From Gambelia wislizenii (Eukaryota; Chordata; Lepidosauria; Squamata; Crotaphytidae), in the NCBI GenBank assembly GCA_030847615.1, contig JAUMIR010000005.1:57501001-57565000 (forward strand): a stretch of DNA of 64,000 nt, written 5' to 3'. Within the stretch, counting starts at the first letter, position 1. Each line of letters starts with the position of its first letter. The position numbers and the translations under genes were made by a program. The notes under the pieces are model-generated. The model did not search any database and was not told where the DNA came from. It saw only the letters and a list, made by a program, of their open reading frames with translations. Below are positions 45,690 to 59,317 of this stretch, one piece after another.

Positions 45690-45915
45690 ATGTGTGTGTG
45701 TATGTGCCTTCAAGTTGCCTATTGCCTTATGGTGACCCCATGAATTTCACAGGGTTTTCTTAGGCAAGGAATACTCAGAAGTGGTTTTACCAGTTCCTTG
45801 CTCTGAAATATAGCCTACAGCACCTGGTATTCATTGGCAGTCTCCCATCCAAGTACTAACCAGAGCTGAACCTGCATAGCTTCCAAGATCAGACGGGGAT
45901 AATGTGCCTTTAGGG
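45690..45915 (-). mobile_element. 5S-rRNA-derived SINE (reverse)
   Basis: Reverse complement of the 16-kb SINE: CAGTCTCCCATCCAAGTACT, AACCAGAGCTGAACC, AAGCTTCC-like start, and a tail end with GAATTTCACAGGGTTTTCTT. It lies within a LINE-tail repeat (45546-45675 before it, similar sequence resuming after about 45925), so it is a nested insertion. Confidence 0.8.
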
Positions 45916-45979
45916 TATTCAGGCCATTAAAATAGTCTTTAAAATTCCTAAAAGCAGTCTAAAAACAATCCTAGAACCT

Positions 45980-46450
45980 AGTATTAAAACAGTTATAGCA
46001 TTGAATGCCATGTGGAACAGCACTGTTTTGGCTGCCTGCTAGAAGCTTAAAATGCAGTCAGCCTAGCTTTCTTGGGTAGGAAATTCCAGTCAGGGTGGTG
46101 CTACAGAGAAAGCCCTGTGACATGTACCCACCAACCTAACTTCATGAGGTGTTGGGACACACAACAGGGCCTCCTCTGAAGATCTCAAATTTCTGGCAGA
46201 CACATACAGAAGGAGGTAGCCTTTCTGATATCCTGGCCCAAAGTCATTTAGGGCTTTGTAGCACCTTGAGTTGAGCTTGGAAGCAAATTGGAAGCCAGTG
46301 CAATTCTTACAAGACCAGTGTTGCATGGCCTCTAAATGCATCTGGCTGCTGTATTTTGCACTAGCTGCAGCTTTCAAACACTTTTCAAGGGCAGCCCCAT
46401 GTAGAGTGTGTTACAATACTCTGATTGGGAAGTAACAAAGGCATGAATCG
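45980..46450. repeat. L2/CR1-type LINE 3' region
   Basis: CATTTAGGGCTTTGTAGCACC, TTGGAAGCCAGTGCAATTC and GCCCCATGTAGAGTGTGTTA are hallmark words of an abundant sauropsid L2/CR1-like repeat. 46850-46935 (CTGGACCTGATGGCCTATGA, CTTCCAACTCTATGG) is a separate CR1-type 3' end. Confidence 0.6.
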
Positions 46451-47955
46451 CTGTGGTAGTATCTGCCTTCCCCCCCAAAAGGGTAAAACTAGCAGAGGCC
46501 ACAGCAGTTCCCACAGGTAAAGTGCCACAACAATAAGTCAGGCTTTGATAGGAAAATTAGAACCTGGATCAACAGGAAACTGTCTGAGGTGGTGTCATGG
46601 TAAATTTGGTTTTGCACTTTCAGCGTATGGTGAAACAATCACAAATTCACCAGCGGTTGGCCTCTGCCTGGTTCTATTTCAACCTACCTTTTCAACGTGT
46701 GTATTTGAACATAAGTCATTGGGTTTCTAAACCAGTTTAAATGTAAATGCTCCACTTTCCATCATGCATGTCAACCTGAATGTCGGTGCAGACATGGTGA
46801 GGAAATTACAGAGACTAGGAAAGTTACTTTTTGGTGGGGTCTCTTCCTGTGGACATCTTTAAAAAAAGCTGCTCTAGCAATGAGCAGGAAGCTGGACCTG
46901 ATGGCCTATGAGGGCTCTTCCAACTCTATGGTTTTAAAGGTTTATTTCAGTTCAGATGTTTTCCATTTATAGTTTATATATGCATACACTTGGTAAGGCT
47001 AAGATCCAGGAATGGGAGTGTTTGTGTGTCTGTGTGTAGTTGATGCTAGCGATGGTTAACCCTTTCCCTCTCAGCCAGTCTGAATGCTCAGATTAATCAC
47101 TATCTTCTTCCTTCTTCTGCTCAATAGTATGTTACGTGAAGTTATTTCACCAGGATTTTGTTAAAGGAAATACCACAACTGTAACAATTATGTATAGTTC
47201 TGCCTTCACTTATCAGATACAACCCTAAAATGAACAAATAGCCAGACCCATGCCAGATCAGGTGTCTCAGGCAAGTTACTCTTTCCCATCCATCACATCA
47301 TGTGGCTACTTGCAAGCAAAAACAATGCTTAGTCTGATATTTATTCTCAGCAGCAACTTTTAAAAATGAAACTATATTCAGAGGCAAGTAATAGTGTCAT
47401 TCATGTAATGCTTTATTTTCATAATGTAATTTAAAACAAGAACATTTTTTGCTGTAGAAATATTTTCTCTCCTTCCTTATACATGCATTAAATAGATATT
47501 TAAAAAGCAACCCTCATTCATAAACAGAAAGTGCAACTGTCGTTCATGTAAACTTTTCTTTATAGTTCTCCATAGTTTTAGAAGTTATAAGTAAAAGCTA
47601 TGGATGTCAATAAGGCTCACTATTCTAGAAAAATAACAATTTTAAGTAATCAAGTACTTGTTATTGTGGAATTGCCTCTAAATACAAACAACAAAATGCA
47701 GTCTCATCTGAAGGCTAAAAGTGTCACCCCACCAGGCCAAGAAATAAGAAGATTCATTAATGGGAGAAATTCATACATACAGGAAAATACCTTTTTGCAA
47801 GAAGCTTAAAGTCAACTAGAGGTATCTTCCAAAGACAAAGTTCCATAGAGACCAGGAAACAGAGAGAGAGAGAAGAGAAGAGAACATACTTAAGAAGAGA
47901 CTTGGAATTTTAACTTAAATTACTTACATAGAAACCTGCAAATTGTGGTAAGATC

Positions 47956-48816
47956 TATAGGTTTTTCATGGTTTTCTTTCTGGGTTGTGAGGCTATGTTC
48001 TCAAAGAGTTTATTCCTGGCATTTCACCTGCATCTGTGGCTGGCATCTTCAGAGAATGGTGGGGTAGGGGTGTGTGGGGTTTATATACTGTGAGTCCCTC
48101 TTGGAGAGGATATGTAAATTTGTGTACAGTTGTACCTTCACATTCGTTGGGGTTTGGTTTCAGGCCCCCCCATGAATACCCAAATCCATGAATACTCAAG
48201 TCCTATTATATGCAATGGCATAGCAAAATGGTGTCCCTTATATAAGATGGCAAAATCAAGGTTTGCTTTTTTAAAGAATATTTTCAAGCCATGAATATTA
48301 AAATCTGTGAATGCCAAATCCGTGAATATGGAGGGACAAATGCATTTGAATGGTTAGTTTCTAGGGTGGGAGGATATGCAAAGGGGATTAGTGTCAGTTT
48401 GGCTAATGGCCCACTGTCTGCTGGAAATCCCCCTGTTACTGGATAAAGTTCATTTGCATGTGTTGAGTACTGATTTTGGTGTTTTTCAGAAACTCAGCAC
48501 ATGCAAATGAACTTCACCCAAGGACAGGGGGATTTCCAGAAGACAATGGAACATTAGCCAAACAGACACTAATCCTCCTTGCATATCCTTCACCCTGGGA
48601 ACTAGCCATTCAAATACACAAATTTACACATCCTCTCCAACAGGGACTCACAGTATATAAACCCCCCACACCCCTACCCCACCATTCTCTGAAGATGCCA
48701 GCCACAGATGCAGGTGAAATGTCAGGAGTAAACTCTTCTAGAACACAGCCTCACAGCCTGGAAAAAAAACACATAAAAAACCTATGGATGCCGGCTGTGA
48801 AAGCCTTTGATTTCAC
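47956..48816. mobile_element. long foldback element with 14-bp duplication (Penelope-like?)
   Basis: Inverted arms about 47956-48120 and 48570-48816, flanked by ATTGTGGTAAGATC at 47942-47955 and 48817-48830. The left end lacks the GCCGGCTGTGAAAGCC segment present at the right. Hammerhead-like cores: minus strand 48018-48052 and plus strand 48689-48723. Long variable-length duplications with inverted terminal segments match Penelope-like insertions. A Tigger-like MITE is nested at 48127-48342. No RT ORF is present. Confidence 0.6.
48127..48342 (+). mobile_element. Tigger-like MITE, copy 3, nested
   Basis: 216-bp copy related to 26710-26938, inserted at a TA in the left arm of the foldback element. 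The 3' TA has mutated to CA. Confidence 0.85.
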
Positions 48817-49339
48817 ATTGTGGTAAGATCATTTGCAGGATTGTCAATATTATTTAAATACTCATTTTCAGACATGGAACCACCCTGGAAAATGCACAGA
48901 TTTCATTATGGGAGCTATGAAGAAATGGGAGCCCTTTCACATTTCATATATAAATATTTTCATATCATGTATGGGAATTTCTGTAATTAGTCATTTCTGC
49001 AGTTAGCGGTTAAGGAATTCATTTGCAAACATTAAAACATAGTGGGTTGGATCCAGATGTAGTTATGTTAAACTGGACTGGTACAACCAGACTTCCCTGT
49101 GTCTCCTTCCCACAGCAGCCCCTCCAGATCCTTGCAAGTTAGAACAATTGACAGAGGGAAAGGGGACCCTGTGGAATGGAGTAAGCTGGGGGTGTGCATA
49201 GGAGAAGATCCGCAAAATTGGGTGGGAGCACCTTCTGCAAGCAAAGCTCTTCTGTGAGCAGGAGACAGATTCTGGATCTTGCCCACCCTTAATAAAGTAA
49301 GTTCATTTACATATCTCACACTCCAATGAAACAATTATT

Positions 49340-52300
49340 TCTATACACAGGTTATATAAGGTATGGTTAGTTTCCATTTATAAGGAAAAAACTGGAAACA
49401 AAATATATGGACAAGTAAAGAGTTTAAAGCTGCAATAAAACGATCTAAGCAAAAGAACTGATACATAAGTTTCTCAGTTAGGATACACAGTTCATAAATA
49501 AAGTACACTATCTTACTGTTTACACTGCAGAGTTCAAATTAATAGAATTATGTCTCCAAACATTTTAACATTAGCAAAGTCTACATTAAAAAAATTAACA
49601 ATAACATACCCATGAAATAAAGTTTAACAATTCATTTTAAGAACATTTTATTCTTGTGACTACTTCTCCATAACAGCTTAGGGTTGTGTGTTTTTTTGTA
49701 CCAGTTTTGTCTGAAGCAAAACATAAATATTTTAAATTCTGAGATATGGCTAGCTAAAATAATGACTTTTATTACAGATTGCCTTATTAGCAATTTTTGT
49801 AGGGAAGCACAAATTGCTGTAATTTGGATCTTAACACAGGTTGAACAATGGTTATATATAGGTCATCTGTTTCTACAGTTTCAGTGAAAAGACTCAAATT
49901 GTCTTATAAATATACTGTAACTCTGAAAAACTGAGTTTCTGAAGGGATAGATACTATTAACAGTGCAATTATATGGAAGTTTCCCAGAATTAAATCCTTG
50001 TCATCAAATGAGACTTACTTCCAGACAAGTCTCAAACATTCCAAATTCACATGTGTTTATACCAAATATCCATAATGCAATGGGAAGCTGTTACAAAGAA
50101 CTGACATTCAAAAGTGAACAATATTGAACTAATAAATACTTGTCCAGGAGAGTCCTATTCACAAATGATTTAAATGAGGAGACTCAGCATTCTAATAATT
50201 GCACATCCGTATCTACCACAGAAAGGCCACATCAAATTTGGAGGAAAATCCTAAGAATACCAAATTATATATTTTTAAATTTTTAAATTTTTTATTGAAT
50301 TTTTGGGATTGTTAACAAACATTATTTTTATATACATATACACATACATAGATATGATATACCCCAAACTTTAAAAATGCCAAATCACATGACCTTGATC
50401 ACCCAACCACATTCCAAGAGAACAAATTAAAATCAGATGATGCTACTTAGGAAACACTCAGTGCCCTATGGATATATGCCATTGCACTTTTTAAAAATCA
50501 TACAAAATGATATGAACTGAAAATGTTGAAAAGGATTGAAGGTTTCATCTAAATTCTTGCCTATAATACCAGTTCTCACCATATCTCCCACTATAGCTTC
50601 CCACAATATGGAAATGGTATTAGATTTTTAAAATCATGTTTACTGATTAATGGTCATTTCATTATCAAGTATAACATAACATCACTCTTTTTATCTAAAG
50701 TCACCTATAATTTAAATTTATTACTTTCTACCATTCCCAGAAGGCATTAACTAACTTGTTTAAAATAATTTGGTATCATTTGCATTTCTCTCTTTAGATA
50801 AGTATGATGTCAACAGTACATTATCCACTAGTAAAACATTTTAAAATTAAACTTAATGCTACAAATGGATTCACTGACCTCAGAACCAAAATACCATATG
50901 TACTCTCATATATGACTTTAAGAGGTCTAGTTTGAAATACAGCAAAAGGCTACATTTTTTTTACACACTTGCCTTATTAGAAAATGCCATGCATTTTCCA
51001 TACTGTCTCCATATCTGATGTTGACTGCAAAACTATCTACAATCCTGCAACAGTGAGCATTTTTAATAACAGCTTTCTTCTTTTTTTTGTATTGTATTGT
51101 CAATTAACTCCAATATTAGCATATGGTCCACTGTTGTCACTGAATATGAAACAGCAGGAAGTAAAGTTTAGAAATATCAGAGATGACATTAAAAATTCCA
51201 AAGTTATATAACACACTCTCTCAGACTATTTTCCTTATTAATTTCAGTATTTTAAAATATTTTATCTGTCTGTTTTGACTTCCACATTGTTTTTGATAAA
51301 AACATTTACAAGTGTAGCTATATGCTTAATAATATTTTATATATGCATTATTTCATAAAAATAATTTTCATACAACTCTGATACACATGCACACTCATGC
51401 AAAAGCCTTGTAAAATAAACCCTGTCTCTTGTCCATGATCTTATGGCTTGTATATTTCATTGTTTTTTAAATATGCAGTATTGTAGCCCTGTCCTGTCCC
51501 ACTACCAAGTTTGGTAAATTTTAAGTAAAACTAAATATTTTAGGAAAGACAAGGCCATCTTGCTGCAGAGAGAAATGACAATAAAGAACAATAGTGTTTA
51601 AAACCTTTTAAACAATCATGCTTTTAAACAATTGTGTTTAAAAGCATCTTGTACCTGACATACCTATCAGATAGTGAATTAGCACTCCTGAACAATATCT
51701 CTATTGCAACTAATGACTTTAGGGCCAATTTACCACCAACAGACTAGGTTAGAGTAGAATATTATTGCACAATCATACCTACTCTGGTGACATTGGCCAT
51801 CAGCCTGCAATGCTCTGTTACAGATGCTTTAAAAATATTTTAGGTTTGGGAAAAAAAGTTTTTCTAATTCAGTACCATAATTCAGATAATGGGGAAACAA
51901 TTGGGTAACATCAACCCCTCACTAATTAGTAATTGCACCAGATACCGATAAGCAACAATCAATAATCCATTGATTAAGTTTAGCTTGCCAGGGCCTTTTC
52001 ACACATCTACTCCTCACTCTCATTTATCCAGAAAAAACGTCCTTTCATACAGCCATTACATGTTGCCAGCTTGGGAATCTAATGGGTCAAATGGAAAACT
52101 TGGCTGTCAGATATGGCCCTTATGCCTACCTCTGCCCTAGTGTAAGTTTATAGATTTGTGATCTAGGAGAAAAAGCAAAAGAAAAATTTGCAGGATAAGA
52201 ACAATAATAATTTCCCCCATGGTTATTTGGAAGCAAAGATCATGCCATCATCTTAGACATTAATAACATTTTTCAGACAGATGACAATAGTCTTAAAGGG

Positions 52301-55300
52301 AGATCTGGGGCACTTGCTACCTGACGGCTTGTATGGGTATAGCTAAACATATTGTCACCTAAGGGCCTAAAAAAAGATGCATACTGCTCTATTAGTGGGA
52401 TGGCAAAAACCTTCTAGGATCAATCTTATACATAAAATGGAAGGTGCACACATATGGTGTCATGTAACTCCTGGGCAGAAAAAAGGGGACACAGACTGAA
52501 TCAGTGCTGCATCTACTAAAATAAAATGTTATGGAAAGAGATGAAGCCACCTTCTCCATGTAAACTAAGGAAAGATCCTACAGCAGCCGAACCTAAGCAC
52601 AGATAAAGACACAAGCCATCACTGGGTAGGAAAAAAATACTATGAGCTTAGAAACAAGTTTATTTTGCTATTGTAAAGTTCCCTCATCTACTTTATACTC
52701 TTTAGATTCACTGCCAAATCCTACCTATGTTCACTCTGGTCTTGTGTAAAGCTGATTTAAAAAAGCACTGCAGGCATACAATACTACAACATTACAAACT
52801 AAAATAATTTAGAAATTATTAAAGGCTCTTCTTATTCTTCTGAGTTCAGCTTTCCAGAACATGGAGGTAGAACTTGATAAAAAAAAAAGGTCTGCAGTGA
52901 ATGCTTACCAAGATACTGTTTATTTATAAGAAAAAAGTCTGCAGAATAGAGGGGAAGATGATTGTACTATAATTGTACCCCACATTTTGATTATTTTACA
53001 GATTTTCCAAGTTGGCTTACTTTTGACTATTGCTTCTACAGACTCACTTCTTCTAATTCAGGTAAGGATTCTATAGCACCAGCCACTAACATAACTGTAA
53101 TTGTTTGTTACTGAAAATTGCACACACACTGAAGATAAAAAAAAACTTACTGTCCCCATTTTTCCAAATAAAAAGTTACTGATAGTCAAGGACAGCATAT
53201 ATGCTGGAATCACCTTTTGGGGATTCCATATAGGCAGGTGCTATCCATCTTTCCAACTCTCACAAACTGCTACACAACCTGAAAGTAAGGAGGAGCTCCT
53301 TTCTGAAATGGCCCATTACATACGCAGAGCTCCTAGCACCATTTCTTGTTTGCAGCTAGTGTGGTTTTTGTTTTGTTTTTTATATCCACAGGCTTTGGTC
53401 ACTCATTCATTTTGGCTGTAACTGATCCTAAAAGTAAATGCATCTTCATGGAAGTAAAAATCTAAATTGGGCAGAATCTCCATGTTCAGGAGTCAAAGAG
53501 ATCTTGAGATGCTATCACCCCAAAATGACTATAGTTCTTAGAGATACCCAGGTGGCCACTAATGGAAAGCAAAATGCTGGACAAGAGGGATCTTCATCTG
53601 ATCCGGCAAAGTAATTCTTATTAGAAAATCAAAGTAATTATCAACTATCAGCAAAACAATGTTTAATTAATTAGTCCTGTATGTCTTGTTTAGGGAAGTA
53701 TCATGTTTCCCCAACACAGTATGTCAGCATCTAAGTTACATGGAAATACTAGAAAGCAAGTGCTCCACTCTTTAGATATAAAAGGAAAACATTAATAAAG
53801 AACCAACATCTGCCTGCCTTTAGACAATCTTCTTGTTTTTTTTTTTAACGGAATATCATTAATATACAGTAGAATTATGCCAGGTGGAGGGGAGGCTGTT
53901 TTGCAGGAAAGCCATCATTTTGCTGAAAACTAAGTCGAACTCCACACATCAAAAGGACAAAAAGAATATGATATGGTACTACCTGATTAGTATTGCATTA
54001 GAGAAAAGATAAAAGCTGGTGGTAGTGGAGAGGAAACTCCACTGCAGTTGTCAAGTACTGCATCCAGAAGGCTATTATAAAACAAAAGAGAAATCTTCAT
54101 GTAGAAGTATGTTGGTTCAACTTGCAGCAAGCAGATTTAAGTTGTCTAAGCACTTTTTACTTCTGAAAATAAGCTATGAGGCAGGCTGGAAAAACAGCTT
54201 CAGAATTTTCTTTCCCTGGAAGTTTATTTTTAATAAAAAAAAAATACATTGATGAACATTAGTCAGATAGAGTCAGAGTTCTCCAATCCAGAGTTCTCCA
54301 ATCTAGAATAGTTCCTAGCAGAGCACAAAGTTTAAGAGACAAAATAGATCACTCTGCCCATATTCCATCCAAAGTCCAAATCTCTTGGGAACATAATATA
54401 TTTTTAACAGCTAAGTGTTAACAGACTCTACAAAGAACTGCCAGTCTTTGGAAGGCAACAGAAGAAATTTTAAAAAGGATGTAAGTGACACTAGATGTTA
54501 CAATAAAAAAAACAACAGACAAATTTCGTGTTTCAGGGCATATCCCAAACTTCATAGGTTATAAAGTGCATTATAGTAACCTGAAGGGTCCAGGAGTTCG
54601 ATTTTCATGGTGGAAGTATATAGTAATACATATTCCACTATTAGAAGAGAAAAAACATCAAAATGGAGGAATTATCAGAACCAGGATGCATTATTCTAGT
54701 ATTTCTGTATCTTAACAGGGGTTTCATAGACTTCAGCTGTAATATTAGATATAGTCCTAAATGGGTTTATTCTGAAATAAGTCCCAATTAATTAAATAAG
54801 ACGTTCCCACTAATAAATTGGCTTAGGACTACAAACAGAATATAGAGTTTTACTTCTAATGGAACATCATACAGACAAACTCAAAAAAGATTACTGAAGG
54901 AATCTCTCCTCTGGCTACTGAATAATCTCATTGAACCAACATCCAAAGAGTGGTCCTTCAAAATCAGTAGTACTCATTTGCAAACATTTTAATAATAAAA
55001 ATTGCTGTTGTATTTCAGTACTTCTATTTTAAAATCGCCAGTCCACTTTTCCTCTTGGTTTTGGACTAAATTGTAAACGCAGCATTAGAATTTCAGCCTT
55101 CTATGAGTGAGGGTTGGGTCAGCTTCCAAAGGCCCAGCTGAGCCAATGAAATCTCTTCTACGAAGCTTCTTCTCTATACTTGAATGATCTGAAACAGCAT
55201 GGCTGGAGTTACCAAAGGGAAAAGCTGGGAAGCTAACAAAGCTTCCATTCACAGTCTTTTTGTCATGAAATATTAGACAGGCATTTAAAAACATTTTAAA

Positions 55301-57218
55301 AATGTATTCATTGTGTGAGCCTAAACATCATAATTGGGAAAATCTCTGTATTTAAACTTTTTCAAATTAAAGCCAATTAAAAAAAAAAGGAAAGCTTCCT
55401 CTGTAAGCATGTTGTATGTCTATCCAAGTTACAGTGATGATAACTTTCCAGTACCAAAACACTACCTCACCATGGTGGGTTCTAGTTCAAACTTTAAAAG
55501 TGTTATCCAAAGTGCTGATCCTATTTTTTGATAGGGTTCAGCACTTCAAATAGTTCTTTTAAATCTTTAGAGTAAAATTCAGAACAGATTCATCTTCTCA
55601 CTGGTATGGAAGCCACCAGCTGCCACTGCTACTTCCTCTTTTTAGCTGATCTATCTGCCATTTCCCTGTTTAAAAGCTAATGCTTTTTGATGTTTTTAAA
55701 AGGTTTGAATTTCTTATCTACTAAAATGATGGTTAAGGAATGACACACATTGAGAGTGAGAGTGAGAGAAACCAAGCACAAGTCTCAAAATGAAACGAAA
55801 AAAATTGAGGAAACGAATAAAATTGTAAATTGCAAATACATTTCTGTGGAAACCTACCTCAGGTTCACAAGAAATCAATTTGTCAACCTGTTCTAGTATG
55901 CCTTTTTAGTACTCTTTTGAGTACTAAAAGCCATTTCCCTCTAATGGCACATGTGCAGGTGAACACACTCCAGCTAGTGAGAGCATGATCAAGCACATGA
56001 TTTGTTAATGTATTGCAAATATTTAGAAATCTATTTAAAAAGCAAATGCCAGCATTATAACTGACCTGCAGACCTCTGAAAGCTGATAATAGATAAATGC
56101 TAGTTAAGAATTGTAATGTGTATTTTATAATTCCCATAAAAGGAATTTGATATATACATAAACATACTTAGCTTTACAGTATACATTCAGGTTTTATGCC
56201 TTTAACCTTTCAAATCCCCCTTTAATTTCTGCCATTTTTATACTATATCCTATAAAATAAACAGGGCTCCAACGTGCAATTCCTGTGGTTATTAATCCGT
56301 CCCCATCCATCAAATAAATCCGCCCCTGATGAGCAATGCCTCTCTGTCAGACACCTTGGAACCCTCCCCCCCACTTCAAGGCAGAAAAAGGAGAAGGAAG
56401 AAGATCCAACAAGCAAGAAATCTCTTGTTGCAATCTTAAATGTTTGTTTTACACTGATTATATTTACCCTCTCTCTTGCTTTTAAATTTTTAATTAAAAA
56501 AAACCCAAACACACCAACACACACATAGACGTACACCCCTAACATACAACAAGAAGTTATTCAAGTGTGATTATCATAATTAAAGTTCCACTAGCTATGG
56601 TTTCCTTAGGCACATTTCCAAAATTAATTTATCCACAGAGCCATAAAAATCTACACATAACTTTGTTGCTTAAACTTTTTGTGCGGTGTATGTCTTTTAA
56701 GAAAATGACAGTGTTTAGAGAGAAGGAGGAGCTCCAAAGGCCTGCCTCCTGTGCACCACCACCACAACTGCTCTAAAGCACTAGTCCCAAAAGTTGTAAG
56801 AGTAAAAATGATGCTACTTTTTTAAAATATTAAAAACAGCACAATTCTATTACCATCACAAAATGGCAAGTATACAAAATACAGTTGCACAGTAACAACT
56901 AGACTGTAGGTGTAGGTGAAACCTCCAGTCTTTTTATACCCTTCTTCTAGATTTCAACAACTTTGCATGTGATACAGAATAGTTGCCAAAGAAAATCATA
57001 CTGCTTTCTATAGCATATTAAATAGTTATTTCACAACAGTAGCTAAAGTTTTAAAATTGTTCTAAGGTAACAGTTCAAACCTGTTAGTATGCTAAAAACA
57101 AACAAACACCCCTCTCTGACACAGAGTGAAGGGTTACAGAACAATCCCTGGCAATCCTGATTCCAGTTATCAAGGGTAGTGCATAGATCCAGTTTTATGA
57201 ACAGGGAAGCTGTTCATT
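49340..57218 (-). other. SETD7: probable SETD7 3' UTR and downstream region
   Basis: A long AT-rich stretch free of obvious transposons and without supported ORFs lies downstream of the SETD7 stop. The human transcript has a 3' UTR of several kilobases, so much of this is probably transcribed. The poly(A) site cannot be placed from sequence alone. Confidence 0.4.
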
Positions 57219-57399
57219 TCACTTTTTTGGGGATGCCTGGAAGGCTTTCAGTTCTACTAAGTACCACTCAGGTGCTTCTGGCCCATTTTGTTCAGTGGAA
57301 TTATGATCATATCCATAAGCCACTGTTAATTCTTCATCTTTTTCCACAGCTCGAATTGTGCGAATGCACTTAATCAGCCCAAATCGAGGATGAACAAAC
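57219..57399 (-). CDS. SETD7: SETD7 last coding exon
   Basis: Encodes the C-terminus of the histone-lysine N-methyltransferase SETD7 (SET7/9), a mono-methyltransferase of H3K4 and many non-histone proteins. FVHPRFG, RAVEKDEELTVAYGYDH and GPEAPEWYLVELKAFQA match vertebrate SETD7. The Tyr of TVAYGYDH equivalent to human Tyr335, which lines the lysine channel, is conserved, and so is the post-SET helix with WY. Acceptor TTTCCTAG; the first base completes a codon with the previous exon. Confidence 0.96.
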
Positions 57400-58980
57400 C
57401 TAGGAAAAAAATGAGACACGTAGTGTTATTATCAGGGGGCAGGGGCCCACATTATTTACCTGTTCTCATAAAAGTGTTAATTTCTCCTGTACATTTCTTT
57501 AAAAGGATGTTGATTCATTTAAAAAAAAAAAACATGCTAGTTGAGAGATTCAAGGACTAGCAGTGCAAAAAAAAAAAAAAAGTACACATAAGCTAAGATT
57601 GAAAGAGCTAGAGCTTTAGACATGCCCATGAAGGATTTGATTCTTTAAAAAAGATGATCCCACAACAAATCACAACCTGCTCTTGAAAGTCTACTTAGTT
57701 TAACAAGTCGAAATCCTCCACCACCCCCTCTGGCCAACACAGCAGTTTCAATGGGAAGTTGCTATTTAAGAAGTACAAATTGCAAACTCTATGCAAACAC
57801 AAGTTCTGCAATTCTTTGGATTTCAGCTAAAAACAACTAACTTTTTGGAGTGCTGTGGAATCCACTTTCCTTCCTTTCCCCCAAAGAATCTTTGCAAAGA
57901 GAAGCTATCCTCAATAGTCTTGTGAGACCTTCTAAAAAGAAGAATTTAAAAAACATATTCAAGTGACTTTCCCCACTTGACACCTGAGCATAGAAATTCA
58001 GAATATTATGCTACAGAAGCAGTTCCACAATGCCCCATGAGGTTTATAGAACAGGATACAATTTCTAAAGTGTAAAATGTTTACTTGATATAAACCACTC
58101 TTTAACAATAGAACTACAGAGGATGTGCAAAGTGACTAGACTTGAAGGCAATTACTTCTTAAGTGTTTCTTGGAAATAACCCTTGCATTGTAAGTGCTAC
58201 ATTACTGGTTTTGCATATGATTCCTAAATCTCTCTATGCTGTCTCTCTCCCTACTTATCTTTCACCACTACGTACTTTTATTTAAAGGTGTCCTAAAGGT
58301 CTAAATTGTAAAATGCCCTCTACAGCAATTAATTGCCCTTCCACTGTTTTCTCCGTCCTGGTCAACTTCTACCTATAACTGCTGTATTGTTACACCAAAC
58401 TGTTCTGCTTGTGATAGGATTGGCCCACGTCATAGGGCTCAAAAGGTACCCTAGTGAACATAAATATTCATACAGCTCCACTTAAGGGAATCAAAGATTT
58501 GTGGCGGGAGGGGGGAGAGTGCATGCATACAGAGCCTCCATAGGAACAACTATGGACTGCCATATCTAAATAGAAAACTTCCCCAACAACCTGAACCATA
58601 GAAGTTAGTTCATAGTCCAGTTTTTTCAAAGAGCAGCAATGAAGTGATATATGACCCTCAACACACTTCCTAAGGATCTACTATACTGTCATGGATGATG
58701 CGGGGTTAAAACTCTTTTGCAGGTAATTGCAGCTCAGCATCTTCTACAAAAGAGATCCTTCTTTTAGATTATACAGCACAGCAAAATAATTGGGTTTCAA
58801 CATACAGCATGAATCATCCTGCCAAGACAATGTCTTTACCCAAGAATATTTTCCTTGTTTCCAGTTGTATGCTGGATCTAACCAGTTACCACAAGCCATT
58901 GCACAGAAAAGTGCATTGCTGGGCATAGTTCTGACATTTAAAAAGTGGCAACTGGTATCAAATACAAGCTCAATACTTAC

Positions 58981-59138
58981 GAGTCATAAACACAGTTTGG
59001 TGTGAAAGAGTGGTTTGCTTTGTGCCCCAAGGAGGCACAGTATTTGGACACATGGTTGTAGGGTTCCGGTACATCTATGACTGTTTCATCATCAAGGGAT
59101 ATTGTATTTCCATTCAACTCCCAGTTCCTGCTGTCCAC
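58981..59138 (-). CDS. SETD7: SETD7 penultimate coding exon
   Basis: 158 bases: acceptor AATATTAG|GTGGAC, donor ACTC|GTAAGT. Contains ISLDDETVIDVPEPYNHVSK and GHKANHSFTPNC. The NHS motif (human Asn296-His297) binds S-adenosylmethionine and the Tyr after NCV corresponds to human Tyr305. All catalytic positions are intact. Confidence 0.96.
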
Positions 59139-59258
59139 CTAATATTCAAAATAGATGGTGCTGCATGTTAGTTTTGTATTTTTGTCAAATTTAAAACAAT
59201 ACATGTATTTCTTGCATTACATATTCTGAGAGAGAGCAAGCATAAACCAGTGACACTC

Positions 59259-59317
59259 AACCATCTGGCAAGTGGGTAACAACCATCTGGCAAGTGGGTA
59301 ACAACCATCTGGCAAGG
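59259..59317. repeat. 22-bp tandem repeat, 2.7 copies
   Basis: The unit AACCATCTGGCAAGTGGGTA plus AC is repeated twice exactly with a 15-base third partial copy, in the SETD7 intron. A small minisatellite. Confidence 0.9.

Noticed and set aside
48476..48826. 116-codon ORF in the foldback element
   Set aside because: It runs through the inverted arm and target duplication, and its mirror appears on the other strand at 47993-48199; repeat translation only.
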